A stretch of DNA of 29,222 nt from Persebacter sp051008975 (GCA_051008975.1 JBPCXA010000054.1:1-29222), one strand, 5' to 3'. Numbered from the stretch's first letter, positions 1 through 8,479 are shown. The notes: generated by a model from the sequence alone, not told the origin. A program made the numbers and translations.

Positions 1-2730
1 TTTGTGGAGGGCAATCCGAATCATCCGGTCAATCGCGGCGTTTTGTGCGCGAAGGGCAACGCGGCGATTATGAAACAAATGTCGCCGGCGAAACTGCGCG
101 CGCCGCTGCTGCGCAAACCGGGAAGCGAACGCGGCGCCGGCGAATTTACCGAAATTTCGTGGGCGCGGGCGATGGATATTCTGACCGAGCGGCTTGCGGC
201 GATTCGCGCGGCGGATCCGAATCGGCTCGCGTTTTTTACCGGGCGCGACCAAATGCAGGCGTTGTCCGACTTGTGGGCGCGGCAATTCGGCACGATGAAT
301 TGGGCGTCGCACGGCGGATTTTGTTCGGTAAATATGGCGGCGGCGGGGCTGATGACGCACGGCTATTCGTTTTGGGAATTCGGCGAGCCGGACTGGGAGC
401 GGACGAAGTATTTTATGCTCTGGGGGGTCGCCGAGGATCACGCGTCCAATCCGCTGAAAATCGGACTGAAAAAATTGAAGGAGCGCGGCGTTAAAATCGT
501 CGCCATAAATCCGATCCGCACCGGCTATCAGGCGATCGCCGACGAGTGGATTGCGATTACGCCCGGCGGCGACGGCGCGCTGGCGGTCGCGCTGATTCAC
601 GAACTTTTGCGCGAAGGGCGCGTTGACGAAGCGTTTTTGCGCGACTATACGAATATGCCGTGGCTGCTGGACGCGGACGGACTTTTTTTGCGCGACGCAA
701 ACGGCGCGCCGTTGATTCGTGATTCAAACACCGGCGAAGTTGTTTCGGCGTATTCCGCGAACGCCGTTCCCGAACTGCGTTGCGAATTCAATTTACAAAA
801 CGGACGGCGCGCAAAAACGGCGATGACCGCCGCGCTTTCGGAATATCTTTCCGATTCGTGCGCGCCGGAGGCGATGTCGGCGCATTGCGGAATCGCGCCG
901 GAAACGATCCGCCGTCTGGCGCGCGAACTCGCGCATTTCGCCTTCGCCGCGCCGGTCATCGTAGACGCGCCGTGGACCGACTGGCGCGGGCGGCGGCACG
1001 AAACCACCGTCGGGCGGCCGGTTTCAATGCATGCGATGCGCGGCGTGTCAGCGCATTCCAACGGATTTCAGACATGCCGTGCGCTGCATTTTTTGCAGGC
1101 GATTTTGGGCGCACTGGATTGTCCGGGCGGGCATTTGGCGAAGCCGCCGTATCCCAAACATCCGCCCGCCGCGCCGCGTCCGGCGAAATCCGCGGCGGCG
1201 AATACGCCGCTTTCCGCGCCGCCGCTGGGAATGCCGCGCGGTCCGGAAGATTTGGCGGTGGACGAAAACGGCGCGCCGCTGCGAATCGATCATGCGTTTT
1301 CGTGGGACGCGCCGCTTTCGGCGCACGGGGCGATTCAATTCGCGGCGACGAACGCGGCGCGCGGAGATCCGTATCCGATAGACGCGCTGCTGGTTTTTAT
1401 GGCGAATATCGCGTGGAATTCGGCGGTCAATCCGCGGGACACGGCGGCGGTGTTGACGGCGAAAAACGCGGACGGCGAATACAAAATTCCGTTCGTCGCG
1501 GTCGCGGACGCGTTTCATTCCGAAACCGTGGAGTATGCGGATTTAGTTCTGCCCGACACGACATATTTGGAACGGCGGGACGCGATTTCTCTTTTGGACC
1601 GTCCGATTTCGGAACCGCACGCGGCGTGCGACGCGGTGCGCGAACCGGTTTTGCCGCCCGATCGCGACGTCCGTCCGTGGCAGGAAGTATTAATTGATCT
1701 GGCGGCGCGTCTGAAACTTCCGGTGTTTACGGACGAAAACGGCGCGGCGAAATATTCCGGCTACGAGGATTTTGTCGTCCGCTACGAGAAAATTCCGGGC
1801 GTCGGATTTCTCGCGGGCTGGCGCGGCGAAGACGGCGGCGAACATTTGCGCGGCGCGCCGAATCCGCAGCAATGGCGGCGGTATTCCGAAGGCGAAAATT
1901 TTTACCGCCACGAGTTGCCGCCCGCCGCCCGCTATTTTCGCTTCGCCAACCGCGACTATTTGCAATATGCGAATCGCTGCGGCTGGATTGAAGACGATTC
2001 GCCGATGGTGATTCAATTGTATTCCGAAACGCTGCGCAAGTTTCAACGCGCCGGAGAAGGCGCGGGCGGAATCGCGCCGCCGAAAGAATCGCAGCGGCGG
2101 CGGCTGCGGAAATTTTTCCGTCCGCTGCCGTTTTATTATCCGCCGCTGGAACCGCGCGACGACGCGCGCCCGTTTTACGCGCTGACGCAGCGGCCGATGT
2201 TTATGTATCATTCGTGGGATTCGCAGAACGCGTGGCTGCGGCAGATCGCCGCCGACAATCCGATTTTTCTGAACCGCAAACGCGCGGAAAATATGCAAAT
2301 TTGCGACGGCGACCGCGTTTGGATTTCGTCCCGCCGCGGCAAAATCGCGGCGCGGGCGAAACTGATGGACGGCGTCGCCGCCGACGTCGTCTGGACCTGG
2401 AACGCGGTCGGCAAACGCGCCGGGGCGTGGGGCTTGTCGCCGGACGCGAACGAATATGCGGAGGGATTTTTGCTGAATCATTTAATGGACGAACGTCTGC
2501 CGCCGGAGAACGGCGTCCGCGAATTAAACGCCGATCCGATTACCGGACAAATGGCGTGGTACGATTTGCGCGTGGACGTCCGCAAAATGTCGCCCGCCGA
2601 AGAATCGGAATTCGCCGCCGCCGCCGAGCGCCGCGCCGTCGCCGCAAAAAAATCCGCCGCCGATTCGCCGCTGCGATATTTCGCCGGCAAAATCGTCCGC
2701 CTTTCCCGCGAAATGTCGGAACGGCGATAA
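1..2730 (+). CDS. soeA: SoeA-like molybdopterin oxidoreductase, catalytic subunit (5' end outside window)
   Basis: The reading frame is open from the first base, so the true start and the first cysteines of the N-terminal [4Fe-4S] motif lie upstream. What remains (about 909 residues) begins at GNPNHPVNRGVLCAKG, whose Cys (bases 46-48) followed by Ala-Lys is the usual last cluster ligand. The HGGFCSVNM block (Cys at 322-324) is where relatives carry the molybdenum ligand. Further blocks FGEPDWERTKYF, GVAEDH, MYHSWDSQNAWLRQI and VWTWNAVGKR are those I associate with SoeA, the cytoplasmic sulfite:quinone oxidoreductase subunit that oxidises sulfite to sulfate. Other members of the DMSO reductase superfamily (polysulfide or thiosulfate reductase, formate dehydrogenase) are possible but fit less well. 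SoeB (Fe-S) and SoeC (membrane anchor) would normally accompany it, but neither follows here. The family call is firm; the substrate is inferred. Confidence 0.75.
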   Translation, partial: FVEGNPNHPVNRGVLCAKGNAAIMKQMSPAKLRAPLLRKPGSERGAGEFTEISWARAMDILTERLAAIRAADPNRLAFFTGRDQMQALSDLWARQFGTMNWASHGGFCSVNMAAAGLMTHGYSFWEFGEPDWERTKYFMLWGVAEDHASNPLKIGLKKLKERGVKIVAINPIRTGYQAIADEWIAITPGGDGALAVALIHELLREGRVDEAFLRDYTNMPWLLDADGLFLRDANGAPLIRDSNTGEVVSAYSANAVPELRCEFNLQNGRRAKTAMTAALSEYLSDSCAPEAMSAHCGIAPETIRRLARELAHFAFAAPVIVDAPWTDWRGRRHETTVGRPVSMHAMRGVSAHSNGFQTCRALHFLQAILGALDCPGGHLAKPPYPKHPPAAPRPAKSAAANTPLSAPPLGMPRGPEDLAVDENGAPLRIDHAFSWDAPLSAHGAIQFAATNAARGDPYPIDALLVFMANIAWNSAVNPRDTAAVLTAKNADGEYKIPFVAVADAFHSETVEYADLVLPDTTYLERRDAISLLDRPISEPHAACDAVREPVLPPDRDVRPWQEVLIDLAARLKLPVFTDENGAAKYSGYEDFVVRYEKIPGVGFLAGWRGEDGGEHLRGAPNPQQWRRYSEGENFYRHELPPAARYFRFANRDYLQYANRCGWIEDDSPMVIQLYSETLRKFQRAGEGAGGIAPPKESQRRRLRKFFRPLPFYYPPLEPRDDARPFYALTQRPMFMYHSWDSQNAWLRQIAADNPIFLNRKRAENMQICDGDRVWISSRRGKIAARAKLMDGVAADVVWTWNAVGKRAGAWGLSPDANEYAEGFLLNHLMDERLPPENGVRELNADPITGQMAWYDLRVDVRKMSPAEESEFAAAAERRAVAAKKSAADSPLRYFAGKIVRLSREMSERR

Positions 2731-2743
2731 CGGGCGGATATAC

Positions 2744-2749
2744 TATAAT
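2744..2749 (+). promoter_or_regulatory. Candidate -10 box TATAAT after soeA
   Basis: A perfect TATAAT 14 bases after the soeA stop. No good -35 is visible. It may once have driven the gene whose stub remains at 2975-3058, or the methyltransferase fusion downstream. An ATG lies 7 nt after it, but that frame runs through palindromic repeats and is not a convincing gene. Confidence 0.4.
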
Positions 2750-2789
2750 GCCGAACATGGCATCGCCGCTCGTCGTTTTGAAGAAAGAA

Positions 2790-2820
2790 GATTCCACCCC
2801 GCCCGGCGAAAGCCGGAATC
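2790..2820. repeat. REP-like palindrome, copy 1
   Basis: GATTCC and GGAATC form the outer arms; inside them CCGGC-GAAA-GCCGG (2803-2816) is a perfect hairpin with a GNRA-type loop. It belongs to the same family as the copies at 2856, 2910 and 25893, which share ATTCC...GGAAT arms around a GC core. Confidence 0.6.
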
Positions 2821-2855
2821 TCCTTCGGCGAAAAATAAGAGACGTACCATTCCTG

Positions 2856-2885
2856 CATTCCTGCGGAAAGCAGGAATCTCCGCCG
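2856..2885. repeat. REP-like palindrome, copy 2
   Basis: Perfect 8-bp stem ATTCCTGC / GCAGGAAT with loop GGAAA (2857-2877), followed by CTCCGCCG. Nearly identical to the copy at 25893-25921, including the flank (CTCCGCCG versus CTACGCCG), so this is a dispersed chromosomal repeat and not a chance hairpin. Confidence 0.7.
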
Positions 2886-2909
2886 TTGTCCATACCGCAA
2901 ACGGCGAGG

Positions 2910-2929
2910 ATTCCCGCGTTCGCCGGAAT
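2910..2929. repeat. REP-like palindrome, copy 3
   Basis: ATTCCCGC-GTTC-GCCGGAAT, an 8-bp stem with one mismatch, in the same family as the neighbouring copies. Three copies within 140 bp make this gap a small cluster of palindromes. Confidence 0.6.
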
Positions 2930-2974
2930 GGCATTTTCTTTTCCGGGCGGAATTCCTGTAAAATACCGTTTCTT

Positions 2975-3058
2975 ATGGACGACAAATTGCTGAAACAATT
3001 GTATCGGCGGGCGACGGCGGTTTGTCATCCCGACCGCGCCGCCGCGAAGGGGGAGTAA
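2975..3058 (+). pseudogene. J-domain (DnaJ-type) gene stub
   Basis: A 27-codon frame from ATG at 2975 to TAA at 3056-3058. It contains LKQLYRRATAVCHPDR, which matches helix II and the HPD loop of a J domain with the exact Tyr-to-His spacing of eight residues seen in DnaJ proteins. The frame ends ten residues after HPD, so helices III and IV are missing and it cannot fold as a J domain. The stop shares a base with the ATG of the methyltransferase-nuclease gene, as though that cassette replaced the rest of the gene. Caution: the CHPDR codons sit in a GTCATCCCGA-type sequence that resembles a common intergenic repeat, so part of the match could be chance. Confidence 0.45.
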
Positions 3059-4380
3059 TGCCGCGCGCGACAAACACCCCTCTAACCGGCGCGCGGCGGA
3101 AGCGGGACGACGAGTTCTATACGCCGCGCGGGATGATAGAGGCGGAGTTGGAGCATTATTCGCCCGCTCTGTTTCGGGGAAAGCGGATTCTGTGCAACTG
3201 CGACGACCCCGATTACAGCGAATTCTTTCGCTACTTCGCCGACAATTTTACCGCGCTGAAACTGCGCCGCCTTGTCGGGTTGCGCTATTCCGGCAGCACT
3301 TTGCCGTACGCCGACGACCCGCGCAAAGCGGGAACATGGCGGGCGGCGCGCTATCAAGTACCGGCGGACGCCGCCACGCCGTCTTTCAAGCGCACACTGT
3401 TCGCCGACAAAAACGGCAAAAAGCGCGACACCGGCAGATGTTTTTTGCCCGGCGACACCGGCGGTTTTGACGACCGCGAGGGGCGGCGGCAGTTGGCGGA
3501 TTGTGACATTGTCGTAACCAATCCGCCGTTTTCGCGCTGGCGCGACTTTATCGCCATGCTGGCGAAAAGCAAAAAGAAGTTTCTCGTCATCGGCAACTTG
3601 AACGCCGTGGGCTACAAAGAGATTTTCCCGCTTATCCAAAGCGGGAAAGTTTGGCTCGGCGCGGGGAGTTGCAAAGGCGCGTTCATCGGCCCCGGCGGCG
3701 GCGAGAGCAAACTCGGGTTTGCCGTGTGGTATACCAATTTGCCGCACAGCCGGCGCGAGCGCAAGGAGATTCCGCTGACCGCCAAATACTCGGCGCGGGA
3801 CTACCCGCGCTATGACAACTATCCCGCCATAGAAGTGGGGCGCGTGAAAGACATCCCCGCCGATTATGCGGGCGTGATGGGCGTTCCGCTTTCGTTTTTG
3901 AACAAGTGGAATCCGGAGCAGTTTGAGATTTTAGGCGTTGCAAATTCTGCGAGATGGATTGGCTATGAATGCTTTACCCGCATTCAAGGTCGGGCGAAAT
4001 ACGACCGGCTTATGATTCGCCGCGCGGGCGCGGCAGCGGATTGGAAAGAGACCAAAGATCTGGAGCGGCGTTCCACTTTCGGCAACGCCGGGGGCTTTGT
4101 CTATGTCGCCGTCATTCCCGGCAACCCCGGATTATTCAAGATCGGCAAGACGAATACTTCCGTCAACGATCGCGTCAAGCGGGAGGCGTTCAGCCCCGAA
4201 AAACCGAAAGTGGTTATGGCGTTGGAGGTCGCCAATGCGGGCATGGCGGAAAAGCAAATCCACGATGCCCTGCGCCATTGCCGCAAAAAAGGAACGGAGT
4301 TTTTCAATCCGCCCCGCGAGGAGTTGGAGCAAGAGTTGAGCCGTCTGGCGCAAAAGCCCGTCCGCTTGTGGCGGGAATAA
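3058..4380 (+). CDS. EcoRI-type adenine DNA methyltransferase fused to T5orf172/GIY-YIG nuclease-like domain
   Basis: 440 residues. The N-terminal two-thirds resembles the EcoRI adenine-specific methyltransferase family: DDEFYTPRGMIEAELEHY near the start, KRILCNCDDPDYSEFF, and the catalytic motif IV NPPF at residues 155-158 in DIVVTNPPFSRW. The C-terminal part (about residue 346 on) looks like T5orf172/MUG113, a GIY-YIG relative: GFVYVAVIPG, FKIGKT, then AEKQIHDAL with the expected Glu (residue 398) and GTEFFNP. A methylase and a nuclease-like domain in one chain suggests a compact restriction-modification protein, but cleavage is inferred; the nuclease-like half may only bind DNA. The start was chosen at ATG 3058, with GGGGGAG just upstream; an in-frame TTG at 3022 is less likely. 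A decayed paralogue lies at 11234-12548. Confidence 0.8.
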   Translation: MPRATNTPLTGARRKRDDEFYTPRGMIEAELEHYSPALFRGKRILCNCDDPDYSEFFRYFADNFTALKLRRLVGLRYSGSTLPYADDPRKAGTWRAARYQVPADAATPSFKRTLFADKNGKKRDTGRCFLPGDTGGFDDREGRRQLADCDIVVTNPPFSRWRDFIAMLAKSKKKFLVIGNLNAVGYKEIFPLIQSGKVWLGAGSCKGAFIGPGGGESKLGFAVWYTNLPHSRRERKEIPLTAKYSARDYPRYDNYPAIEVGRVKDIPADYAGVMGVPLSFLNKWNPEQFEILGVANSARWIGYECFTRIQGRAKYDRLMIRRAGAAADWKETKDLERRSTFGNAGGFVYVAVIPGNPGLFKIGKTNTSVNDRVKREAFSPEKPKVVMALEVANAGMAEKQIHDALRHCRKKGTEFFNPPREELEQELSRLAQKPVRLWRE

Positions 4381-4409
4381 TCGCCGCCGCCCGCGCAAGG
4401 ATTCTGTGC

Positions 4410-4424
4410 TATCATTCATAAAAT
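4410..4424 (+). promoter_or_regulatory. Candidate -10 boxes upstream of ggt
   Basis: TATCAT (4410-4415) and TAAAAT (4419-4424) are the only -10-like hexamers between the fusion gene and ggt. Either would give a leader of about 28-38 nt ending in the GAGGAG ribosome site. A GCGCCG/CGGCGC stem (4425-4430 with 4439-4444, loop 8) would lie in or at the very start of that leader, next to the ribosome site. Confidence 0.35.
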
Positions 4425-4459
4425 GCGCCGTTATTTTGCGGCGCGAAGAGGAGAAAAAC

Positions 4460-6157
4460 ATGATCAATTGGAAGCGGCGGATTTGGATTTTTGTCGCGGC
4501 GGTTTGCGTTGCGAATCCGTCCGCCGTCGCCGCGTCCGCGCGGGCGGAAAAAATGATGATTGCGGCGGCGAATCCGCATGCCGCCGCGGCGGGTTTGGAA
4601 ATATTGAAACGCGGCGGTTCCGCCGCGGACGCCGCGATCGCCGCGCAGATGGTTTTGAATGTCGTGGAGCCGCAGTCGTCCGGAATCGGCGGCGGCGCGT
4701 TTATGCTGTATTGGCACGCGGCGGACGAAAGTTTGCACACTTTTGACGGACGCGAAACCGCCCCCGCCGCGGCGGACGAAAACCTGTTCGCCCCCGGCGG
4801 CGAAAAAATGAAATGGCGGGACGCGGTCGTCGGCGGACGGGCGGTCGGCGCGCCCGGACTTTTGGCGATGCTGGAAACGGCGCACCGCAAACACGGCAGA
4901 CTGCCGTGGGCGGAATTATTCGCGCCGGCGATTCAAATCGCCGAAAACGGATTCGCCGTGTCGCCGCGCTTGTCCGAATCCATCGCGAACGAATCCGAAA
5001 AGGGCGGGCTGGGGCGTTATGCGGCGGCGCGAAAATACTTTTTTACCGCCGAAGGAAAACCTTTGCCGCCGGGGACGATTCTTAAAAATCCGGAGTTGGC
5101 GGACACCTTTCGCAAAATCGCGGCGGGCGGCGCGCGGGCGTTTTACGAGGGCGAAATCGCCCGCGCCATTGTCGCGGCGGTGCGCGGCGCCGCCGACAAT
5201 CCGGGCGCGCTTTCCGAATCCGATTTGCAAAACTATCGCGCCAAAACGCGCCCGCCGGTATGTCTGCCGTATCGCAAATATAAAGTTTGCGGAATGGGTC
5301 CGCCGACTTCCGGCGGTTTGACGGTGCTGCAAATTCTTAAAATCCTGGAAAATTTTGACTTGTCCGAAATTCCGCCGATGTCGGCGGCGGCGGCGCATTT
5401 GTTTTCGCAGGCGGCGCGGCTGGCGTATGCCGACCGCGCGATGCATATCGCGGATTCGGATTTTCATCCGGTGCCGGTCGCGCGTCTTTTGGATTCGGAA
5501 TATCTGAAATCGCGGGCGCGGCTGATTTCGCCCGCGCGCGACATGGGAAAAGCCGCGCCGGGATTCGCGAATGATTCCGCCGCCGGCGTATCACCCGCCC
5601 AGCCGTCCACGACGCATTTGTCGGTGGCGGACAAGTACGGGAATGTTCTTTCCATGACTTCCAGCATAGAAAACGCGTTCGGTTCGACGCTGATGGCGCG
5701 CGGTTTTTTGTTGAATAATCAACTTACCGATTTTTCGTTCGCCGCGGCGGGCGAAGACGGCGAAAAAATCGCCAACCGCGTACAGGCGAACAAACGCCCG
5801 CGCAGTTCGATGTCGCCGATGATCGTGTTCGACGAAGACGGCGCGCCGCTGCTGGCCGCCGGTTCGCCGGGCGGCAGCCGCATTATCAACTATGTCGCGC
5901 GGTCGTTAATCGCGGTGCTGGATTGGAATTTGGACGCGCAAGGCGCGGCGTCTCTTCCGCATTATGTAAACCGCAACGGCGCGACCGATTTGGAAAAAGG
6001 AACCGCCGCCGAAAAGTTGCGCGGCGATTTGGAAAAAATGGGACATAAAATTAACATCCGCCCGCTCGTCAGCGGTCTGCATCTCATTCATTTCACGGAC
6101 GGAGAATTGCACGGCGGCGCCGACCTTCGCCGTGAAGGCGTCGCGATAGGAATTTAG
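4460..6157 (+). CDS. ggt: Gamma-glutamyltransferase (glutathione hydrolase), exported
   Basis: 565 residues, normal for the family. A signal peptide is visible at residues 1-29 (Lys/Arg, then IWIFVAAVCVANPSAVA, then a small-residue cleavage region). The proenzyme cuts itself to give a large and a small subunit; the nucleophile is the first Thr of STTHLSV (Thr384), followed by the typical VADKYGNVLSMT and LLNNQLTDFSF. GSPGGSRIINYV near the end is the conserved small-subunit loop. It hydrolyses the gamma-glutamyl bond of glutathione and related compounds in the periplasm, or transfers the glutamyl group. The start at 4460 has GAGGAG six bases upstream. The stop overlaps by three bases the stop of the convergent methyltransferase gene. 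Confidence 0.93.
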   Translation: MINWKRRIWIFVAAVCVANPSAVAASARAEKMMIAAANPHAAAAGLEILKRGGSAADAAIAAQMVLNVVEPQSSGIGGGAFMLYWHAADESLHTFDGRETAPAAADENLFAPGGEKMKWRDAVVGGRAVGAPGLLAMLETAHRKHGRLPWAELFAPAIQIAENGFAVSPRLSESIANESEKGGLGRYAAARKYFFTAEGKPLPPGTILKNPELADTFRKIAAGGARAFYEGEIARAIVAAVRGAADNPGALSESDLQNYRAKTRPPVCLPYRKYKVCGMGPPTSGGLTVLQILKILENFDLSEIPPMSAAAAHLFSQAARLAYADRAMHIADSDFHPVPVARLLDSEYLKSRARLISPARDMGKAAPGFANDSAAGVSPAQPSTTHLSVADKYGNVLSMTSSIENAFGSTLMARGFLLNNQLTDFSFAAAGEDGEKIANRVQANKRPRSSMSPMIVFDEDGAPLLAAGSPGGSRIINYVARSLIAVLDWNLDAQGAASLPHYVNRNGATDLEKGTAAEKLRGDLEKMGHKINIRPLVSGLHLIHFTDGELHGGADLRREGVAIGI

Positions 6158-7473
6158 TTTTTTAATTCGCGCCGCGCCGTAAAATTTCGCCGAGAGGAAA
6201 GAACAACGCGCGCGGACGACGCGCTTTGGCGGCGTTTTTGCATTACGATGATATGTTCGCGCTGCATCGTGTCGTCCCGCGCGCCGGCGACATTGGAGGG
6301 GCTGTTGCGGGAGGGCATTCTTTTGTTGGGGATGTCGCGCGCGAACGCGGCGGCGACGCGGAATTCGTTTTCGCAAAAATACGCCTTCGTCGCCTCGTCG
6401 GTCGGCAGCACGACTCCCTTTGATTTGCGGTTGCCGACGACATAACACGCGAAGCCGCCCGGTTTTAATATGCGCGCGACATGCGCGGCGGCGCGGCGGT
6501 ATTCCTCGTAAAAGCCGCGAATTTCGCGCGCGCGGAGCGGATGCGTTTCGCCGACGCGCCCGACCGCGTCGTCCAGTTTTCCACAGCCGAGGGACGCCGC
6601 GTTTTTGGAGGGACGTCCGCCGAGCAGTTTGCGGTCCACCGCGGCGGCGTTTTCATATTCCAGCCATTCGTTCGCCAGACGCGAAAACTGCCCGTAGGCG
6701 ACGGTGGTTCTGGAATCGCCGTAGGGCGGCGAAGTCACGATAATGTCCGCGCATTCCGGCGGCAATGCGCGCGGAATTTCCGCCGCCGAGTCAAAATCAA
6801 ACACGCGCGTCTTATCCGGCCGTTTTATTTCCGCCGCGTATTTTTGCATTCCCGCAAAGTTGCACGCGAGTTTCGCCGTCAATACCCCGAACATATCGGG
6901 CGAAAATTTCTCCCTTTGCGCGGCGGTCATGCGATACATCTTAAATTCGCCGTTGCGGGTGTAGGAACATTCGCGCACGGTCTCCGAAAACGCGACGAGA
7001 AAAAACCGGCGAATGTCCGCGTCCGCGACGGCGAAGATTAAACCGCGCGCGGCGGCGAGCGCGTCCCGCGTTTCTTCGCCGAACCAGAAATTCATGTTTT
7101 TTATCGGCGGCGGCGGCGCGGACGCCCCGGCGAATCGCGCGACCGACAATTTGTCGTGCAAATCCCGGAGATGCGCGGCGGTTCGTCCGCAGTCCAGGCG
7201 GGTCGTTTTGACGCGCGCGATGAGACGGGCGAGCGGATTCAAATCCGCGCCCGCGGCGTTGATGCCGCGGATATTCGCCTCCAAAAGCGAGGAGCCGGTG
7301 CCGCAATACGGATCAAAAAGCAGTTTCGCGCCGCCGCCGTAGTCCGCAATTAATCGTCCGGCGATCTGCGGAATCATCATCGCCGGATAGGAATGAATGC
7401 CGTGCGTCAGCCGCCGCGTGTCCGCGCCGCGAAATTCCCAATCACGGATGTTATTCGGATTCCGCGATTTCAT
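6154..7473 (-). CDS. DNA methyltransferase, TSPPY type (probably N4-cytosine)
   Basis: 439 residues from ATG 7473; an in-frame TTG at 7503 would add ten. SAM-binding motif I is DPYCGTGSS (residues 54-60 and on), followed by ADLNP; the catalytic loop is TSPPYGDS (residues 247-251 and on). TSPPY is most often found in N4-cytosine methylases. Motif I precedes the catalytic motif, unlike the circularly permuted beta group. The C-terminal block LKPGGFACYVVGNRKSKGVVLPTDE is usual for the N4/N6 family. It starts 50 bases after the stop of the Dam-type gene on the same strand, so the two are probably co-transcribed. No partner restriction gene is adjacent, so it may be an orphan methylase. The target sequence cannot be read from the gene. 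Confidence 0.8.
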   Translation of the reverse strand: MKSRNPNNIRDWEFRGADTRRLTHGIHSYPAMMIPQIAGRLIADYGGGAKLLFDPYCGTGSSLLEANIRGINAAGADLNPLARLIARVKTTRLDCGRTAAHLRDLHDKLSVARFAGASAPPPPIKNMNFWFGEETRDALAAARGLIFAVADADIRRFFLVAFSETVRECSYTRNGEFKMYRMTAAQREKFSPDMFGVLTAKLACNFAGMQKYAAEIKRPDKTRVFDFDSAAEIPRALPPECADIIVTSPPYGDSRTTVAYGQFSRLANEWLEYENAAAVDRKLLGGRPSKNAASLGCGKLDDAVGRVGETHPLRAREIRGFYEEYRRAAAHVARILKPGGFACYVVGNRKSKGVVLPTDEATKAYFCENEFRVAAAFARDIPNKRMPSRNSPSNVAGARDDTMQREHIIVMQKRRQSASSARVVLSSRRNFTARRELKN

Positions 7474-7522
7474 TCCGCAACAAAGTTTTTTTTGAACATA
7501 CAAAAGTTATTCCGTTCATCGT

Positions 7523-8473
7523 TCATTCTTTTATGATTAAAAGTTCGTGCGACTGCTTGACATGGTTCGTCGCGCCGTTCAGTCCGTTGACGCGGTTGAA
7601 GCCGATTCGCGTCTCGCCCTGTCCGAGGGTGTATTGCCACGACACTTTTACGACGCGGAAATCTTTGTACCATTTCCGGATTGTGGAACAGTCGTTGTAC
7701 GACAGCACCCAGCCGCCTTCGTGCGAATGCAGAATGTCGCGCAGTTTTTCGTGCGGGAAGCCGTCGTGATGCACCGGAAAGTTTCGCTGCGGATAAATGC
7801 CGCGGAACATTTTGCTGTCGCCGCCCAGAAAATACGGCGGGTCGCAGTATAAAAAATCGCGCGGATGGCGCGCGATCGCCGCCGCGAAATCGGCGCATTC
7901 CACGCGAAACGCGCCCGGGCGGAAGTCGCGCACTTTTTTCAGCATGCGAAAATACCGCGCCGGCTCCTCGTAAATTTTGCTCATCCATCCCAAAAAACCG
8001 GGGCCGTAGGACAGGTTATGGTTGAAATAATAATTGACCGCGAGTTGTTTTTTGCCGAGACGTTTTTCGCCGCGCCAGTGCGCGCGCAATTCGTCTTTGA
8101 CGCGCGCGTAGTTTTCGCGGGTCGGCGCGATTTTTTCCAGCGCGGTATGCAGCGCCTTCGGGCGCGCAGTTTGATATTGCCAATAGTTCGCCAGAATGTC
8201 GAAAATGTCGTATCCGAAAACTTCCATTCCGAGTTCGCGCGCGCAGGCGACCTCCACCGAGCCGCCGCCGATAAACGGCGAAACCAGACGGCGGACGCCG
8301 GCGGGAATGTGCGCGATGACATGCCCTACCGCCAAACTTTTGCCGCCGGCATAGCGCAGCGGCGAGCCGGTGTAGCGTTTATAGTCGCGCCGGACGCCGC
8401 GCAAATCCGACAAGAATCGCGCCCGCCGCGCGTCCGCCGCCGAAAAATATCCGCAATTTTCCCGTCCGATCAT
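7523..8473 (-). CDS. Dam-type (D12 class) N6-adenine DNA methyltransferase
   Basis: 316 residues. It has the D12-class layout: SPLRYAGGKS at residues 37-46 (SAM-binding region), SPFIGGGSVE at 65-74 (motif I), and DPPYFLGGDS from residue 211 (catalytic DPPY). This fits a GATC-type or related adenine methylase; specificity is unknown. In the minus strand a TACAAT box ends exactly six bases before the ATG, so transcription should start at or next to the start codon (leaderless). It is divergent from aceE, with 78 bp between the start codons, and is the first gene of a two-methylase unit. The long in-frame extension upstream (towards 9097) reads antisense through aceE and was rejected. Confidence 0.85.
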   Translation of the reverse strand: MIGRENCGYFSAADARRARFLSDLRGVRRDYKRYTGSPLRYAGGKSLAVGHVIAHIPAGVRRLVSPFIGGGSVEVACARELGMEVFGYDIFDILANYWQYQTARPKALHTALEKIAPTRENYARVKDELRAHWRGEKRLGKKQLAVNYYFNHNLSYGPGFLGWMSKIYEEPARYFRMLKKVRDFRPGAFRVECADFAAAIARHPRDFLYCDPPYFLGGDSKMFRGIYPQRNFPVHHDGFPHEKLRDILHSHEGGWVLSYNDCSTIRKWYKDFRVVKVSWQYTLGQGETRIGFNRVNGLNGATNHVKQSHELLIIKE

Positions 8474-8479
8474 CGCCGC

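Noticed and set aside
2757..2993. A 78-codon frame starting 7 nt after TATAAT at 2744
   Set aside because: It reads straight through three palindromic repeats (its IPAFAGM-like translation is typical of such repeats), has no recognisable domain and overlaps the J-domain stub.
3022..3057. Start of the methylase-nuclease gene at the in-frame TTG 3022
   Set aside because: It would add twelve Arg-rich residues not seen in the paralogue. ATG 3058 has a purine-rich ribosome site, and the paralogue also has ATGCCGCG at this point.
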